Assembly: GCF_003028575.1 (NCBI RefSeq)
Contig: NZ_PYUD01000001.1
Location: forward strand, 62,001 to 126,000
Source of the DNA: Halomonas urumqiensis
GTDB taxonomy: Bacteria; Pseudomonadota; Gammaproteobacteria; Pseudomonadales; Halomonadaceae
DNA length: 64,000 bases
Direction: 5' to 3'
Of this stretch, positions 17,286 to 26,009 are shown one piece after another. The notes under the pieces are model-generated. The model made no database searches. It had not been told where the DNA came from and saw only the letters and a list, made by a program, of their open reading frames with translations. Position 1 is the first letter of the stretch, and every line of letters begins with the position of its first letter. The position numbers were made by a program, and so were the translations under genes.

Positions 17286-18224
17286 TCACGCCGACCGGTG
17301 AGGAGAGCGCGTGGAGGAGCCGGCCAGGGCCGCCTGAAGCGCCTGTTCCTGAGGCACGAGGGCGCTTTGCAACCATTCGCGGAAGGCGGCTGCCCGAGGG
17401 GTTGCCATCACCCCGGGGAGGCCAACCAGATAGTAGCCGAATTCGGTGCGCCGCCAGGGCCGTAGGGGGAAGAGGGTTCCCTGCCGCAGCGTCTGCTGGG
17501 CCACCGTGAAGCGCGCCAGGCAGACTCCGAGGCCCTGGTCACAGGCGGCAAGGGCAAGGCCTGCATCGGAGACCCGCAGGCGGGGCAGGTCGTCGGTGTC
17601 GTGGAGCCCCTCGGCATGCCACCAGGGGGGCCAATGGCTCCAGGGCTCCGTGGCGGTGGCGCCACCATCTTCGATATAGCGCTGGTTTCGCCAGTCGCCG
17701 GCGGCGGCTTCCGCTGGTCCCACCATGGTAATGGCATCGCCCAGCAGGTAATGGGTATGCAGGCCGGGGTAGTGGCCGCCGCCGAAGCGGATGGCCAGGT
17801 CGGCCTCGCCCTGGTGCAGGTCCACCAGGTGGTCGGCGCCTATCAGGTCGAGGCGTAGCCCCGGATGGCGGCGCAGAAGGCCGTCGAGGCTCGGCAGCAG
17901 GCAGTGACGGGTGAATGACTGGGGGGCCGATATCGTCAGTGGGCCATCGATGGGGGATTGGCCGAGCTCGGCGGTGGCCTGTTCGATCATCGCGAAGGCC
18001 TCGGCGATGCGCTTCTGGTAGCGTTCACCCGCCCGGGTCAGGGTCACACCCCGGGCACGACGTTCGAAGAGGCGTGTGCCCAGTTCGGCCTCCAGCGCCT
18101 TGATGCGATGGCTGACGGCGGCGGGGGTGACATGCAGTTCTTCTGCCGCGATTCGGAAGCTGCCCAGGCGCGCCGCCGTTTCGAAGGCATTCAGGGTGGC
18201 CAGGGGGAGGCGTCTCGGGTGCAT
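17286..18224 (-). CDS. LysR-type transcriptional regulator (GcvA-like)
   Basis: The 312-aa product has the standard N-terminal winged HTH (LNAFETAARLGSFRIAAEEL, HVTPAAVSHRIKALEAELG, residues about 10-50). The effector domain contains LTISAPQSFTRHCLLPSL, typical of the GcvA/AmpR branch, and ends with LVGLPGVMATPRAAAFREWL. It is transcribed divergently from the PhzF-family gene at 18326 with about 100 bp between starts, so PhzF is the most likely target. The ligand is not predictable. Confidence 0.9.
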   Translation of the reverse strand: MHPRRLPLATLNAFETAARLGSFRIAAEELHVTPAAVSHRIKALEAELGTRLFERRARGVTLTRAGERYQKRIAEAFAMIEQATAELGQSPIDGPLTISAPQSFTRHCLLPSLDGLLRRHPGLRLDLIGADHLVDLHQGEADLAIRFGGGHYPGLHTHYLLGDAITMVGPAEAAAGDWRNQRYIEDGGATATEPWSHWPPWWHAEGLHDTDDLPRLRVSDAGLALAACDQGLGVCLARFTVAQQTLRQGTLFPLRPWRRTEFGYYLVGLPGVMATPRAAAFREWLQSALVPQEQALQAALAGSSTRSPHRSA

Positions 18225-18325
18225 GGGTTAGCCCTGCTAAGCCTAAGGGTGAGAAAGCATTCGTTGTCATTAAACCAGCTAACGACAGAATGGTAACCTC
18301 TTCCACCGTGATACGTGAGCTGACC

Positions 18326-19228
18326 ATGAACGAGACTCTCCATCGTCTTTCCGCCTTCACCCAAGACCCGGAGGGCGGCAATCCCGCCGGTGTCTGGCTG
18401 GGCGATACACTGCCCCAGGCCGACGCCATGCAGCGCATTGCCGCCGAAGTGGGCTATTCAGAGACCATCTTCCTGGCCCCGCTTGGGGCGGGCCGCTATA
18501 TGACGCGCTATTACAGCCCTGCCCGGGAGATCGACTTCTGCGGACATGCCAGCATAGCCGCCGGGGTGCTGCTGGGATCATTGAAGGGCGAGGGTACCTA
18601 CCGCCTGGAGACCGCGGTGGGGGAGGTGCCGTTGGAGGCATCCCACCAAGGCGGGGCCTGGTGGGCCACCCTGGAATCGGTTTCGCCGCAACAGCGCCCG
18701 GCGCCGCCGGCCCTGGTAGCCGAGGCGCTCGAGTGCCTCGGCTGGCGCCCCGATGAGCTGGACCCTGACCTGCCACCAGTGTTGGCCTATGCCGGAGTCT
18801 GGCACCTGGTGTTGGCGGCAGCCAGCCACGAGCGCCTGGCGCGGCTGGATTACGACTTCGATGCGCTCGAGGCGCTGATGTCGCGGGAGGGGCTGACCAC
18901 GCTGCAACTGGTCTGGCGCGACGACGAAGGAGTCTTCCACGCACGTAACCCCTTCCCAGTGGGAGGCGTGGTGGAGGATCCCGCTACGGGTGCCGCGGCG
19001 GCGGCCCTGGGTGGCTACCTGCGTGATGCAGGGCTGGTCGCGGCGCCTGCGAGCCTGACGATTATCCAGGGCGAGACGATGGGACGTCCGAGCCGTCTCG
19101 AGGTGACGCTTCCCGAACATGGCGGCATCCGGGTAAGCGGCACGGCGGTCTCGCTGGAGCCAGGAGGCCCGGAGGGTGACGGCCGCCGAAACTCGGAGCC
19201 GTCTGCGGCAGGCAGTCAGCCTAGGTAG
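18326..19228 (+). CDS. PhzF family epimerase/isomerase
   Basis: The 300-aa product starts at ATG 18326; an upstream GTG frame from 18290 lacks family similarity. It shows PhzF features: FTQDPEGGNPAGVWLGD near the start with the G-N-P-A-G loop, SETIFLAP with the conserved catalytic-type Glu near residue 45, DFCGHASIAAGVLLG at about 75 and the C-terminal EDPATGAAAAALGGYL. Members are isomerases such as diaminopimelate-epimerase-like enzymes and trans-2,3-dihydro-3-hydroxyanthranilate isomerase. No phenazine genes are nearby, so this is a generic PhzF-like enzyme of unknown substrate. Confidence 0.92.
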   Translation: MNETLHRLSAFTQDPEGGNPAGVWLGDTLPQADAMQRIAAEVGYSETIFLAPLGAGRYMTRYYSPAREIDFCGHASIAAGVLLGSLKGEGTYRLETAVGEVPLEASHQGGAWWATLESVSPQQRPAPPALVAEALECLGWRPDELDPDLPPVLAYAGVWHLVLAAASHERLARLDYDFDALEALMSREGLTTLQLVWRDDEGVFHARNPFPVGGVVEDPATGAAAAALGGYLRDAGLVAAPASLTIIQGETMGRPSRLEVTLPEHGGIRVSGTAVSLEPGGPEGDGRRNSEPSAAGSQPR

Positions 19229-19326
19229 TCGACATAGCGATCGAAGGCGGCACGTTGCCATTGAGCCTGCTGGTACCAGAAGGCAAGGACTTCATTGTCG
19301 AAGGCGACAGCGTTGGAGTGGGTCAT
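19216..19326 (-). CDS. 36-aa small protein with strong ribosome-binding site
   Basis: ATG 19326 lies 8 bases behind AGGAGGA on the minus strand. The frame reads MTHSNAVAFDNEVLAFWYQQ then AQWQRAAFDRYVDYLG and stops at 19216. It is rich in aromatic residues and amphipathic (AFWYQQAQWQRAAFDRYVDYL could form one helix). Its 3' end overlaps the end of the convergent PhzF gene by 13 bp. An imperfect palindrome GCTGCAATGCAGC lies upstream at 19374-19386. The near-ideal Shine-Dalgarno spacing argues for translation; the family is not one I can name. Confidence 0.6.
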   Translation of the reverse strand: MTHSNAVAFDNEVLAFWYQQAQWQRAAFDRYVDYLG

Positions 19327-19586
19327 GATAACAGTCCTCCTGAGTGGACTTCTTACACCATAGACCCTTGTCTGCTGCATTGCAGCAAATAACGATCCGC
19401 CATGCGCATTTCAGCCGATTCCGGGTGTTGCCGTGTGATATCGGCTTGTATCCGGCCAATCGGCATAGCCGGGTATGGCTGGTGACGGGATGATCCACTA
19501 AGTTCAGGGGTAACGTGAGCCGTCGCTCACGCCAATGGCGCCGTCAACGGGCCAGGTGCCTGACGATGATGGCCAAAGGGTGGCAC

Positions 19587-20138
19587 ATGGATCGCATTCA
19601 CCAGCTCAACCTCGTGACCAAGCGCCTGGTCATCATGACCACTGCCGCCGTGGTGGTGCTGGGGATGATGTTCGGGTTGACCTTCTTCTTCAATCATCAG
19701 TTCATGGTCACCTGGGTGGTGCCGGTATGCGGCATCATCGGTGGTTTCGTCAGCATTCAGCAGCGCCTCAGCAAGCTCACCGACGAAGAGTTGGCGCTGC
19801 TCGACGCCTCCTGGTTCCAGGTCCTGCTGGTGCCGATCTTCGGTGGCATCTTCGCGCTGGTGCTCTATCTGTTGTTCCTCGCTGATATCATCTCGGGCGA
19901 GCTCTTTCCCGCCTTCGATTTCCCGCGCCCGCCCACCGGCGCCGACGATGAGCCGGTGACCGGTCAAGCTTTCATGCAGCGGGTGTTCAAGGAAACCTAC
20001 CCGGCAACCGGGCCTGACCTGGCCAAGTTGCTGTTCTGGTCATTCGTTGCGGGGTTCTCGGAGCGTTTCGTGCCGCAGTTGATCAGCAAGGTCACCAAGT
20101 CGTCGACCCGGACCGATCCTCCAGAGCATCGCGAGTGA
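19587..20138 (+). CDS. Inner-membrane protein of unknown function
   Basis: The 183-aa product is called from ATG 19587, which follows AAAGGG; ATG 19566 and a GTG at 19515 are alternatives in frame. Three hydrophobic segments are visible: RLVIMTTAAVVVLGMMFGLT, VTWVVPVCGIIGGFVSI and FQVLLVPIFGGIFALVLYLL. Between the second and third lies QQRLSKLTDEELALLDASW. The C-terminal part KLLFWSFVAGFSERFVPQLI resembles the end of several bacterial membrane proteins with a GFSERFVP motif seen beside phage-type or calcium-channel-like domains. I do not assign a function. Confidence 0.75.
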   Translation: MDRIHQLNLVTKRLVIMTTAAVVVLGMMFGLTFFFNHQFMVTWVVPVCGIIGGFVSIQQRLSKLTDEELALLDASWFQVLLVPIFGGIFALVLYLLFLADIISGELFPAFDFPRPPTGADDEPVTGQAFMQRVFKETYPATGPDLAKLLFWSFVAGFSERFVPQLISKVTKSSTRTDPPEHRE

Positions 20139-20287
20139 CCGGGGGCCCGCGTGCATGCTGTCAGGCTATCGCACCGATAGGTGTGAAGTTGAAACCTTAA
20201 CAGCCTATCCTTTGTCCCATAAGGAACGTACCACGTGGTTCATTTTCAGCTTCCGAGCCACGCCATGCATTTTTGTCAGGAGTCTTC

Positions 20288-21163
20288 ATGAGCAAGGACA
20301 ACGCCTATGTGCCACCCAGGGTCTGGACGTGGGAGAAGTCCAGCGGTGGTCAGTTTTCCAGTATCAACCGTCCTATTGCCGGGCCGACCCACGAGAAAGC
20401 GCTACTCGTCGGTAAGCATCCGTTTCAGCTTTACTCCCTGGCCACGCCCAATGGGGTGAAAGTCACGGTGATGCTCGAGGAACTGCTGGCGCTGGGATAC
20501 AAGGATGCCGAATATGATGCCTGGCTGATCAGGATCGGTGATGGCGAGCAGTTCGGCAGTGGTTTCGTCGAGATCAATCCGAACTCCAAGATTCCCGCCC
20601 TGATGGACCGCAGTGGGCCTGAGCCGCTGCGGGTATTCGAGTCAGGCTCGATTTTGATGCATCTCGCGGAGAAGTTCGGTGAATTCCTGCCCTCCGAGCC
20701 GGTGGCGCGTACCGAAACCATGAACTGGGTGTTCTGGCAGATGGGCAGCGCGCCGTTCCTGGGAGGTGGCTTCGGGCACTTCTATGCCTATGCGCCCGAG
20801 AAGCTCGAATACCCCATCGACCGCTATGCCATGGAAGCCAAGCGCCAGCTCGACGTGCTCGACCGCCATCTGGCCGAGCACCGTTACCTGGCGGGCGATA
20901 CCTACACCATCGCCGATATCATCACCTGGCCCTGGTATGGGCAGCTGGTGCTTGGGCGGCTCTATGACGCGGCGGAGTTCCTGCAGGTTCAGGAGTACCG
21001 GCATGTGCTGCGTTGGGCGAAGGAGATCGACGTGCGCCCGGCCGTGCAACGTGGCCGTATGGTCAATCGCACTTTCGGTGACCCCGAGATGCAACTGCAC
21101 GAACGCCATGACGCCAGCGATTTCGATCTCAAGACCCAGGACAAGCTCGCCGACGTCGAGTAG
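20288..21163 (+). CDS. yghU: Glutathione S-transferase-like disulfide-bond reductase YghU
   Basis: The 291-aa product starts at ATG 20288 after TCAGGAG. It follows the YghU/Ure2p-like pattern: YVPPRVWTWEKSSGGQFSSI at the N-terminus, INRPIAGPTHEKAL, then the thioredoxin fold with LYSLATPNGVKVTVMLEELL at about 45-65 and EINPNSKIPALMD. The helical domain contains HRYLAGDTYTIADIITWPW. YghU reduces disulfides with two bound glutathiones. Length and order agree with E. coli YghU (288). It is monocistronic. Confidence 0.93.
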   Translation: MSKDNAYVPPRVWTWEKSSGGQFSSINRPIAGPTHEKALLVGKHPFQLYSLATPNGVKVTVMLEELLALGYKDAEYDAWLIRIGDGEQFGSGFVEINPNSKIPALMDRSGPEPLRVFESGSILMHLAEKFGEFLPSEPVARTETMNWVFWQMGSAPFLGGGFGHFYAYAPEKLEYPIDRYAMEAKRQLDVLDRHLAEHRYLAGDTYTIADIITWPWYGQLVLGRLYDAAEFLQVQEYRHVLRWAKEIDVRPAVQRGRMVNRTFGDPEMQLHERHDASDFDLKTQDKLADVE

Positions 21164-21172
21164 CGGCGGTCG

Positions 21173-22042
21173 TCAGCGCAGAGACAATGCGCTCAACGCT
21201 GCTGTCAGGCGCTCGATCAGCTCACCGCTGTGGCGCCAGAAGTGCCAGTAGAGTGGCACCTCCAGCACCTCGCCCGGGGCGATGCTGACCAGTTTGCCCT
21301 GCGCCACCCACTCGTCGACCTGCATCAGCGGCATCATGCCGTAGCCCATGCCGGCGCGGGCCAGCCGCACGAAGCCTTCCGATGAGGGACAGAGGTGGAA
21401 GGGGAAGGCGCCGCGGTACCCGTGTTGCGCCAGGAAGCGGTGCTGCAACTGGTCGTGGGGGCCGTAGACGATGGCCGGCGCGTGGCGAAAGGCCTCGGGC
21501 GTCGGTCCCGCCGGAAAGTGGTGCGCGCGGTACGCCGGTGTGGCCAGCGGGTGATAGGTCATGGTGCCCAGTGGCACGCAGCGCGCGCCAGCGATTGGCT
21601 GGGGGCTGGCGCACAGGCAGGCGGCCACGTCGCCATCGCGCAGGCGCTTGAGCCCCACGTCCTGATCCTCCACGACCAGGTCGAGCAGCAGCCCTTCGGC
21701 GTGGCACAGCGTTCCCACCGCATCCGCCCACCAGGTGGCCAGGCTGTCCGCGTTCAGCGCGATGCGCAGCCGCGGCGAGGCGCTTTCCAGGGTGGGCAGT
21801 GCCTGGCGCAGGTCGCGCTCCAGCAATTGCACCTGCTGAAAATGATTGAGTAGCCGCTGGCCGGCGGGCGTTGGCGCCAGCGCCGGGGTGCGCACCAGCA
21901 CCGGCTGGCCCAGTCGCACCTCCAGCGCCTTGATGCGCTGGGACACCGCCGACTGCGAGAGCCCAAGGGCATCACCGGCGCGCTCGAATCCCCCACACTC
22001 GATCACCGCGGCCAGCGCTTCGAGCAGCTTGTAGTCCAGCAT
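21173..22042 (-). CDS. argP: LysR-type regulator ArgP (IciA)
   Basis: The 289-aa product starts MLDYKLLEALAAVIECGGFE and continues with QSAVSQRIKALEVRLGQPVL in the HTH, almost the ArgP signature. The effector domain begins LRIALNADSLATWW, also diagnostic of ArgP. It stands back to back with an ArgO-type exporter (22175), the classic ArgP target, which it activates with arginine and is held inactive by lysine in E. coli. The shared 132-bp spacer contains inverted repeats. Confidence 0.92.
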   Translation of the reverse strand: MLDYKLLEALAAVIECGGFERAGDALGLSQSAVSQRIKALEVRLGQPVLVRTPALAPTPAGQRLLNHFQQVQLLERDLRQALPTLESASPRLRIALNADSLATWWADAVGTLCHAEGLLLDLVVEDQDVGLKRLRDGDVAACLCASPQPIAGARCVPLGTMTYHPLATPAYRAHHFPAGPTPEAFRHAPAIVYGPHDQLQHRFLAQHGYRGAFPFHLCPSSEGFVRLARAGMGYGMMPLMQVDEWVAQGKLVSIAPGEVLEVPLYWHFWRHSGELIERLTAALSALSLR

Positions 22043-22057
22043 GATGTCTCATCCGGG

Positions 22058-22077
22058 TGATGATCATGACGTCATCA
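22058..22077. promoter_or_regulatory. Inverted repeat in the argP-argO spacer
   Basis: TGATGA (22058-22063) and TCATCA (22072-22077) are inverted and enclose the perfect palindrome ATGACGTCAT (22066-22075). The site starts 16 bases upstream of the argP start and is a candidate ArgP autoregulatory site. Confidence 0.45.
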
Positions 22078-22174
22078 TAAGCAAAACTGATTAACCATTA
22101 ACAGGATGATTTTTGTGCATGGCAAAAGCCGGATAACCTGACGGCCATTCGACAATGATGGCGGAGGCGAGGCG

Positions 22175-22792
22175 ATGCTTGAGAGCTACCTGACTGGATT
22201 GGTGGTGTGTGGCGGGATCATCGTCGCCATCGGCGCGCAGAACGCCTATGTGCTGGGGTTGGCAACGCGCCGTCGGTTCCACTGGTGGTCGGCGGGGGTG
22301 TGCATGAGCGCGGATTTGCTGCTGCTGACGCTTGGGATGTTCGGGATCAGCGCGCTGTTGCTGGCCATGCCGGGTACGCTCGCGGTGCTACGCTGGGCGG
22401 GGGTGGCGTTCCTTTGCTGGCTGGCCTTCCACGCATTGCGCCGGGCGTGGACCGGGCAGCAGGGGCTGGGCTTGGCTGGCGGCGAGGCGCCGGGGCTGCG
22501 CCAAGTGGTGTTCGCCACCCTGGCGGTGACCCTGCTCAATCCACAGGTCTACCTCGATACGTTGCTGTTGATTCCCTCGGTGGGGGCGCAGCAGGCCAGC
22601 TCCGCCACTTTCCTGGCCGGGGCGGCCACGGCATCGGTGCTGTGGTTCAGTCTGTTGGCATGGGGAGGCGCTGCACTGTCGCCCTGGCTGACTCGGCCAC
22701 TGGCGTGGCGGCTGATCGATGGGGCCATCGGGATGATGATGGCCGCTATCGCGTTCAATCTGGCCATGGGGAATGGAGTCCCCGTGGCCTGA
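22175..22792 (+). CDS. argO: LysE/ArgO-type amino-acid exporter
   Basis: The 205-aa product starts at ATG 22175 behind GGAGGCGA. It has the LysE fold with about six membrane segments. The first contains VVCGGIIVAIGAQNAYVLGL, with the G-A-Q-N-A-Y motif characteristic of LysE/ArgO. LLNPQVYLDTLLLIPSVGA in the middle is also typical. It exports arginine and possibly lysine or canavanine out of the cytoplasm and should be controlled by the divergent ArgP. The stop is 3 bp from the stop of the convergent RlpA-like gene. Confidence 0.93.
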   Translation: MLESYLTGLVVCGGIIVAIGAQNAYVLGLATRRRFHWWSAGVCMSADLLLLTLGMFGISALLLAMPGTLAVLRWAGVAFLCWLAFHALRRAWTGQQGLGLAGGEAPGLRQVVFATLAVTLLNPQVYLDTLLLIPSVGAQQASSATFLAGAATASVLWFSLLAWGGAALSPWLTRPLAWRLIDGAIGMMMAAIAFNLAMGNGVPVA

Positions 22793-22795
22793 GGG

Positions 22796-23176
22796 TCAAT
22801 CCACCAGGGTGAGCATTACCGGCGCCACGCCGCGGTTGAGTATGCCCAACTTGCGTGCCGCGCGCTTGGAGAGGTCGATGATTCGCCCCTTCACGAACGG
22901 GCCGCGATCATTGATCAGCACTTCCACCTCGGTACCGGTATCCGGGCGTGTCACCAGCACCTTGGTGCCGAAGGGCAGGCTCGGGTGGGCGGCGGTCAAC
23001 GCCTGCTGATCGAAGGGTTCGCCACTGGCGGTCGGGCGGCCCTGGAACTGGTCGCCATAGTAGGACGCGATGCCTTGCTGGCCATCGGCGTCATGGGCCT
23101 GGGCATTACCGACGATGCCAGTCGTCAGCAGGCCTGCCAGGCAGCAGGTGAGCAAGATTCGGGAAGTGCATCCCAT
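22796..23176 (-). CDS. RlpA-like septal ring lytic transglycosylase domain protein
   Basis: The 126-aa product has a signal peptide (residues 1-27, ILLTCCLAGLLTTGIVGNAQA). It is followed by a double-psi beta-barrel of the RlpA type: GIASYYGDQFQGRPTASGEPF, LTAAHPSLPFGTKVLVT, VEVLINDRGPFVKGRIIDLS. The Asp of the NDRGP motif and the HxxLPFGT motif are intact. The SPOR domain of full-length RlpA is absent, so this is the short form. A cysteine at 12 lies inside the signal peptide and does not form a convincing lipobox. Confidence 0.9.
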   Translation of the reverse strand: MGCTSRILLTCCLAGLLTTGIVGNAQAHDADGQQGIASYYGDQFQGRPTASGEPFDQQALTAAHPSLPFGTKVLVTRPDTGTEVEVLINDRGPFVKGRIIDLSKRAARKLGILNRGVAPVMLTLVD

Positions 23177-23491
23177 GGCGGTTGCCTCAATGTTCTCGTG
23201 TAGCGGATCGCGCGTTCATCGATGCGATGAGGTGCCGTCAGGCAGTGGCATGTTAACCGCTCACCGAAGTGCTGGCAACCTTTCGGGAGTTCGGCGACGT
23301 TAGCTGCAGGTTGTGAACAGATGTAAGCAGCGGGGCACTTGACCCTAACTCCTTGATGCTCCTGCTGCAGCGCAGCATGGCGGGCGGCGATAAAGCCGGT
23401 CCCGGCCTGGAGCCATGGATGTCGGAAACGCACGGGTTCGTGACACAGGGCTTGTGGCATAGTGAGGTTTCCCCCACAGGAGAATATCGGC
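23177..23491. other. Intergenic region between the RlpA-like and HIT genes
   Basis: Both flanking genes point away, so the promoters of both should lie here. No convincing ORF, RNA or repeat was seen by eye in these 315 bp. Confidence 0.35.
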
Positions 23492-23893
23492 ATGGCAAGC
23501 ATTTTTACCCGCATCATCCAGGGTGAGATCCCTGGCCACTTTGTCTGGAAGGACGAGGCGTGCGTGGCGATCATGACCTTGAATCCGATGAAGCCCGGTC
23601 ATCTGCTGGTGATCCCGCGTGAGGAGATCGATCACTGGGATGACTTGCCCCATGCGCTGGCTGCGCACCTGATGAGCGTGTCGCAGCGGCTGGCCAAGGC
23701 ACTCAAGCGTGCCTTCCCCTGCGAGCGGGTAGGGATGTTGGTGGTTGGCCTGGAAGTCCCCCATGTCCACATTCATCTGGTGCCTATCGATGCGATGCAG
23801 GATATACGCGTGGAAGGATTGCCCCAGGCCACCTCGGACGCACTGAGCGAAGCCGCTTCACGATTGCGCGAGGCGCTGGACCTGCAAGATTGA
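23492..23893 (+). CDS. HIT family protein
   Basis: The 133-aa product starts at ATG 23492 after CAGGAGA. It has IFTRIIQGEIPGHFVWKDEA at the front and LNPMKPGHLLVIPREEIDHW in the core. The histidine triad reads HVHIHLVP at about residues 90-97, with the usual His-x-His-x-His. HIT proteins hydrolyse nucleotide conjugates such as AMP-lysine or dinucleoside polyphosphates in the cytoplasm. The specific substrate cannot be read. It is monocistronic and followed by a hairpin shared with the convergent gene. Confidence 0.93.
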   Translation: MASIFTRIIQGEIPGHFVWKDEACVAIMTLNPMKPGHLLVIPREEIDHWDDLPHALAAHLMSVSQRLAKALKRAFPCERVGMLVVGLEVPHVHIHLVPIDAMQDIRVEGLPQATSDALSEAASRLREALDLQD

Positions 23894-23909
23894 GCTTGAG
23901 TAAACGAAA

Positions 23910-23943
23910 ACACCCCATCGGGCCTGGTGGCCGGATGGGGTGT
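23910..23943 (-). terminator. Terminator between convergent genes, stronger on the minus strand
   Basis: ACACCCCAT (23910-23918) pairs with ATGGGGTGT (23935-23943), with an inner GGCC/GGCC stem. On the minus strand it is followed by TTTTCGTTTA, so it best serves the gene at 23969-24280. Confidence 0.7.
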
Positions 23944-23968
23944 CGTAGTATCGCTTGGCATATTGCAC

Positions 23969-24280
23969 CTAGCGTTGGCAATCTTCCTCGAACAGCTCCG
24001 CCTTGGCATCACGCATCACGTTCTCGCAAGCGGCCTGGTGGGCGAGCTGGGTGAGCAGGCTCTGGGTCAATTCGAACCCCTTGCCTAGGCAGGTATTCAT
24101 TTCCTGCCGACTCACTTCCGGGCTGACATTACAGTCGATCTTGATCGTTCTTCCGCCGCCTTCCATCCGGTCAGCGATGTCTCTCAGTCGCCAGGCTAAA
24201 CGCGATTTCCAACTGGCTGACTCTTCCGCGCCTTCGTTTACGCTAAACGTGCACCGCCATTCAGGTTTATAGACCTTCAT
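23969..24280 (-). CDS. Conserved hypothetical protein of 103 aa
   Basis: ATG 24280 is chosen because GGAGG lies 6 bases upstream; the longer frame to 24388 has no such site and an unlikely Cys/His-rich leader. The product begins MKVYKPEWRCTFSVNEGAEE, has a basic middle (WKSRLAWRLRDIADRMEGGG) and a C-terminus with cysteines (DCNVSPEVSRQEMNTCLGKG, ACENVMRDAKAELFEEDC). No signal peptide or membrane segment is present. I do not recognise the family. Confidence 0.7.
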   Translation of the reverse strand: MKVYKPEWRCTFSVNEGAEESASWKSRLAWRLRDIADRMEGGGRTIKIDCNVSPEVSRQEMNTCLGKGFELTQSLLTQLAHQAACENVMRDAKAELFEEDCQR

Positions 24281-24519
24281 GTGAACCTCCGTGCTGGCTT
24301 GGAATGATCGATCGTGGTGTCTTGCTCCGTCATGGTGAATGTTGCAGCACCAGCATACAGACTTTGTATGAGGGTTGCGCTGCTTCATCGGTCAAGATCG
24401 CTCTTGCGGGCGAAGTTTTGCAATCAACGTGGCCGCTGGGCTCTACTTGAGCCTTGAGCATCGAACGCAATCGGTCGAAGGAATGGGGTTTAGGAAGGGG
24501 CAAGGAAAAAGGGGCGACA

Positions 24520-25158
24520 ATGGCGATTCGGCTGAGGATGATCCTGGTGATGATGATGGTGGCGACCTTCAGTGGTTGCGCCATGTTTGCGCCGTCACCA
24601 CCCCAGGATCAGAGCAATATCTGCGAGATCTTCCGCGAGCAGCCCGGCTGGTACGACCATGCACGTGAGTCGGAACAACGCTGGGGCACGCCCATCGCCA
24701 CTCAGATGGCCTTCATTCAGCAGGAGTCGTCCTTTCGCAGCCATGTGCGCCCGCCGCGCAAGCGCATTCTCGGTTTCATTCCGGGGCCGCGCCCCTCTTC
24801 TGCGAAGGGGTATGCTCAGGCTCAGGACCCGGTGTGGGGGGAGTATCGTGACGATGCGGGTGGCCTGTTCTCTCGGCGTACTCATATGAAGCATGCCACC
24901 GACTTCATCGGCTGGTACAACGCACGCACCCACCGCCAGGTAGGGGTGTCGCTCGGCAATCCGGAGCACCTCTATCTTGCCTATCACGAGGGAGCCGGCG
25001 GCTATCGTCGTGGCAGCCATCGCGGCAAGCCCCAGGTGCTTCGATCGGCAAGCCAGGTCGCGGCGCGAGCCAGCCGCTACCAGAACCAACTGGCGGCCTG
25101 CGAGGCCGAGTTCAAGTGCCGGCGCTTCTATCAGGTATGGCCGTTCTGCCGTGCCTGA
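24520..25158 (+). CDS. Lipoprotein with SLT-type lytic transglycosylase domain
   Basis: The 212-aa product starts at ATG 24520 after AAGGAAAAAGGGG. A lipoprotein signal peptide ends in VATFSGC, with Cys20 as the acylated residue. The catalytic region reads WGTPIATQMAFIQQESSFRS, whose Glu in QQESSF fits the catalytic acid of soluble lytic transglycosylases. It continues with KGYAQAQDPVWGEYR and YLAYHEGAGGY. The layout matches the SLT_4-like lipoproteins that cleave peptidoglycan from the outer-membrane side. It is monocistronic. Confidence 0.85.
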   Translation: MAIRLRMILVMMMVATFSGCAMFAPSPPQDQSNICEIFREQPGWYDHARESEQRWGTPIATQMAFIQQESSFRSHVRPPRKRILGFIPGPRPSSAKGYAQAQDPVWGEYRDDAGGLFSRRTHMKHATDFIGWYNARTHRQVGVSLGNPEHLYLAYHEGAGGYRRGSHRGKPQVLRSASQVAARASRYQNQLAACEAEFKCRRFYQVWPFCRA

Positions 25159-25258
25159 GCCGTTGGCAGGGGGGATGCACGGCGGAAGCGGGCATCCGCT
25201 AAGCTGATTAACATCCGTTGCTCGCCGCTTCTCACACTGCCTTCGGGAGATAGCCTCC

Positions 25259-25819
25259 ATGCACGAACATGATCATGACCGCTATGCCTACCCCCATCGC
25301 CTGCTGCACTGGCTGGTCGCCCTGGTGGTGGTGTGTTCTCTGGCAAGTGGCCTCACCCTGGGGTTTCTAGGCTTCGAAGGCGCCATGGAGCGCCTGGGCA
25401 AGTCGCTGACCGACCTGCTCTATACCGCCCACAAGAGCTTCGGTGTGCTGATTCTGGCGTTGATGATCGCTCGGGTGGTGACGCGGTTGATCTTCGAGGT
25501 GCCGGTGCACGACCCACCCCTCACGCCCTTCCAGAGGGTAGTCAGCACCAGCGTTCATCACTTGCTCTACGTGGCGCTTCTGGCCATGCCGATACTCGGC
25601 TGGCTGGCCACCGCCAGTGGTGGGTTTCCGGTGCAGTTCCTGCACTGGCGCCTGCCGGGGCTGATTGGCCGTGACGATGCCCTGTCGGAGCAGTTGTTCA
25701 TGTGGCATGGCCGGTTGGCGTGGGTGATTCTGGGCCTTGTGGCGCTGCATATCGCCGGGGCGCTGTTCCATTGGCTGGTCAAGCATGATGGTGTGATGAA
25801 GCGGATGAGTCTTTTTTAA
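25259..25819 (+). CDS. Cytochrome b561 family protein
   Basis: The 186-aa membrane protein has four hydrophobic helices. The conserved haem-ligand pattern is visible: YPHRLLHWLVALVVVCSLAS at the front (His13 and His17), LYTAHKSFGVLILAL in the second helix, and MWHGRLAWVILGLVALHIAG near the end. These proteins bind two b-type haems and shuttle electrons from quinol to periplasmic acceptors, for example superoxide in E. coli CybB. It is preceded by GGGAG and is monocistronic. Confidence 0.92.
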   Translation: MHEHDHDRYAYPHRLLHWLVALVVVCSLASGLTLGFLGFEGAMERLGKSLTDLLYTAHKSFGVLILALMIARVVTRLIFEVPVHDPPLTPFQRVVSTSVHHLLYVALLAMPILGWLATASGGFPVQFLHWRLPGLIGRDDALSEQLFMWHGRLAWVILGLVALHIAGALFHWLVKHDGVMKRMSLF

Positions 25820-26009
25820 GCGTTGGCAGGGCCCGAGGGCGCTCTGCGGGGCTTCGGTGACCGGGCGGTCGTCAAGTCGGCAGGGCGTCCAGGGTGGTTT
25901 TCTGCTATTGTGCTCGCCTCCCCACGTCCCGTCGCCACTCGCCTCGGGGCCCAGGTTCGCGCGGCTTGTTTCATTCGGCTTGCGCTTCCCATATTTGCAG
26001 GAAATCGTC

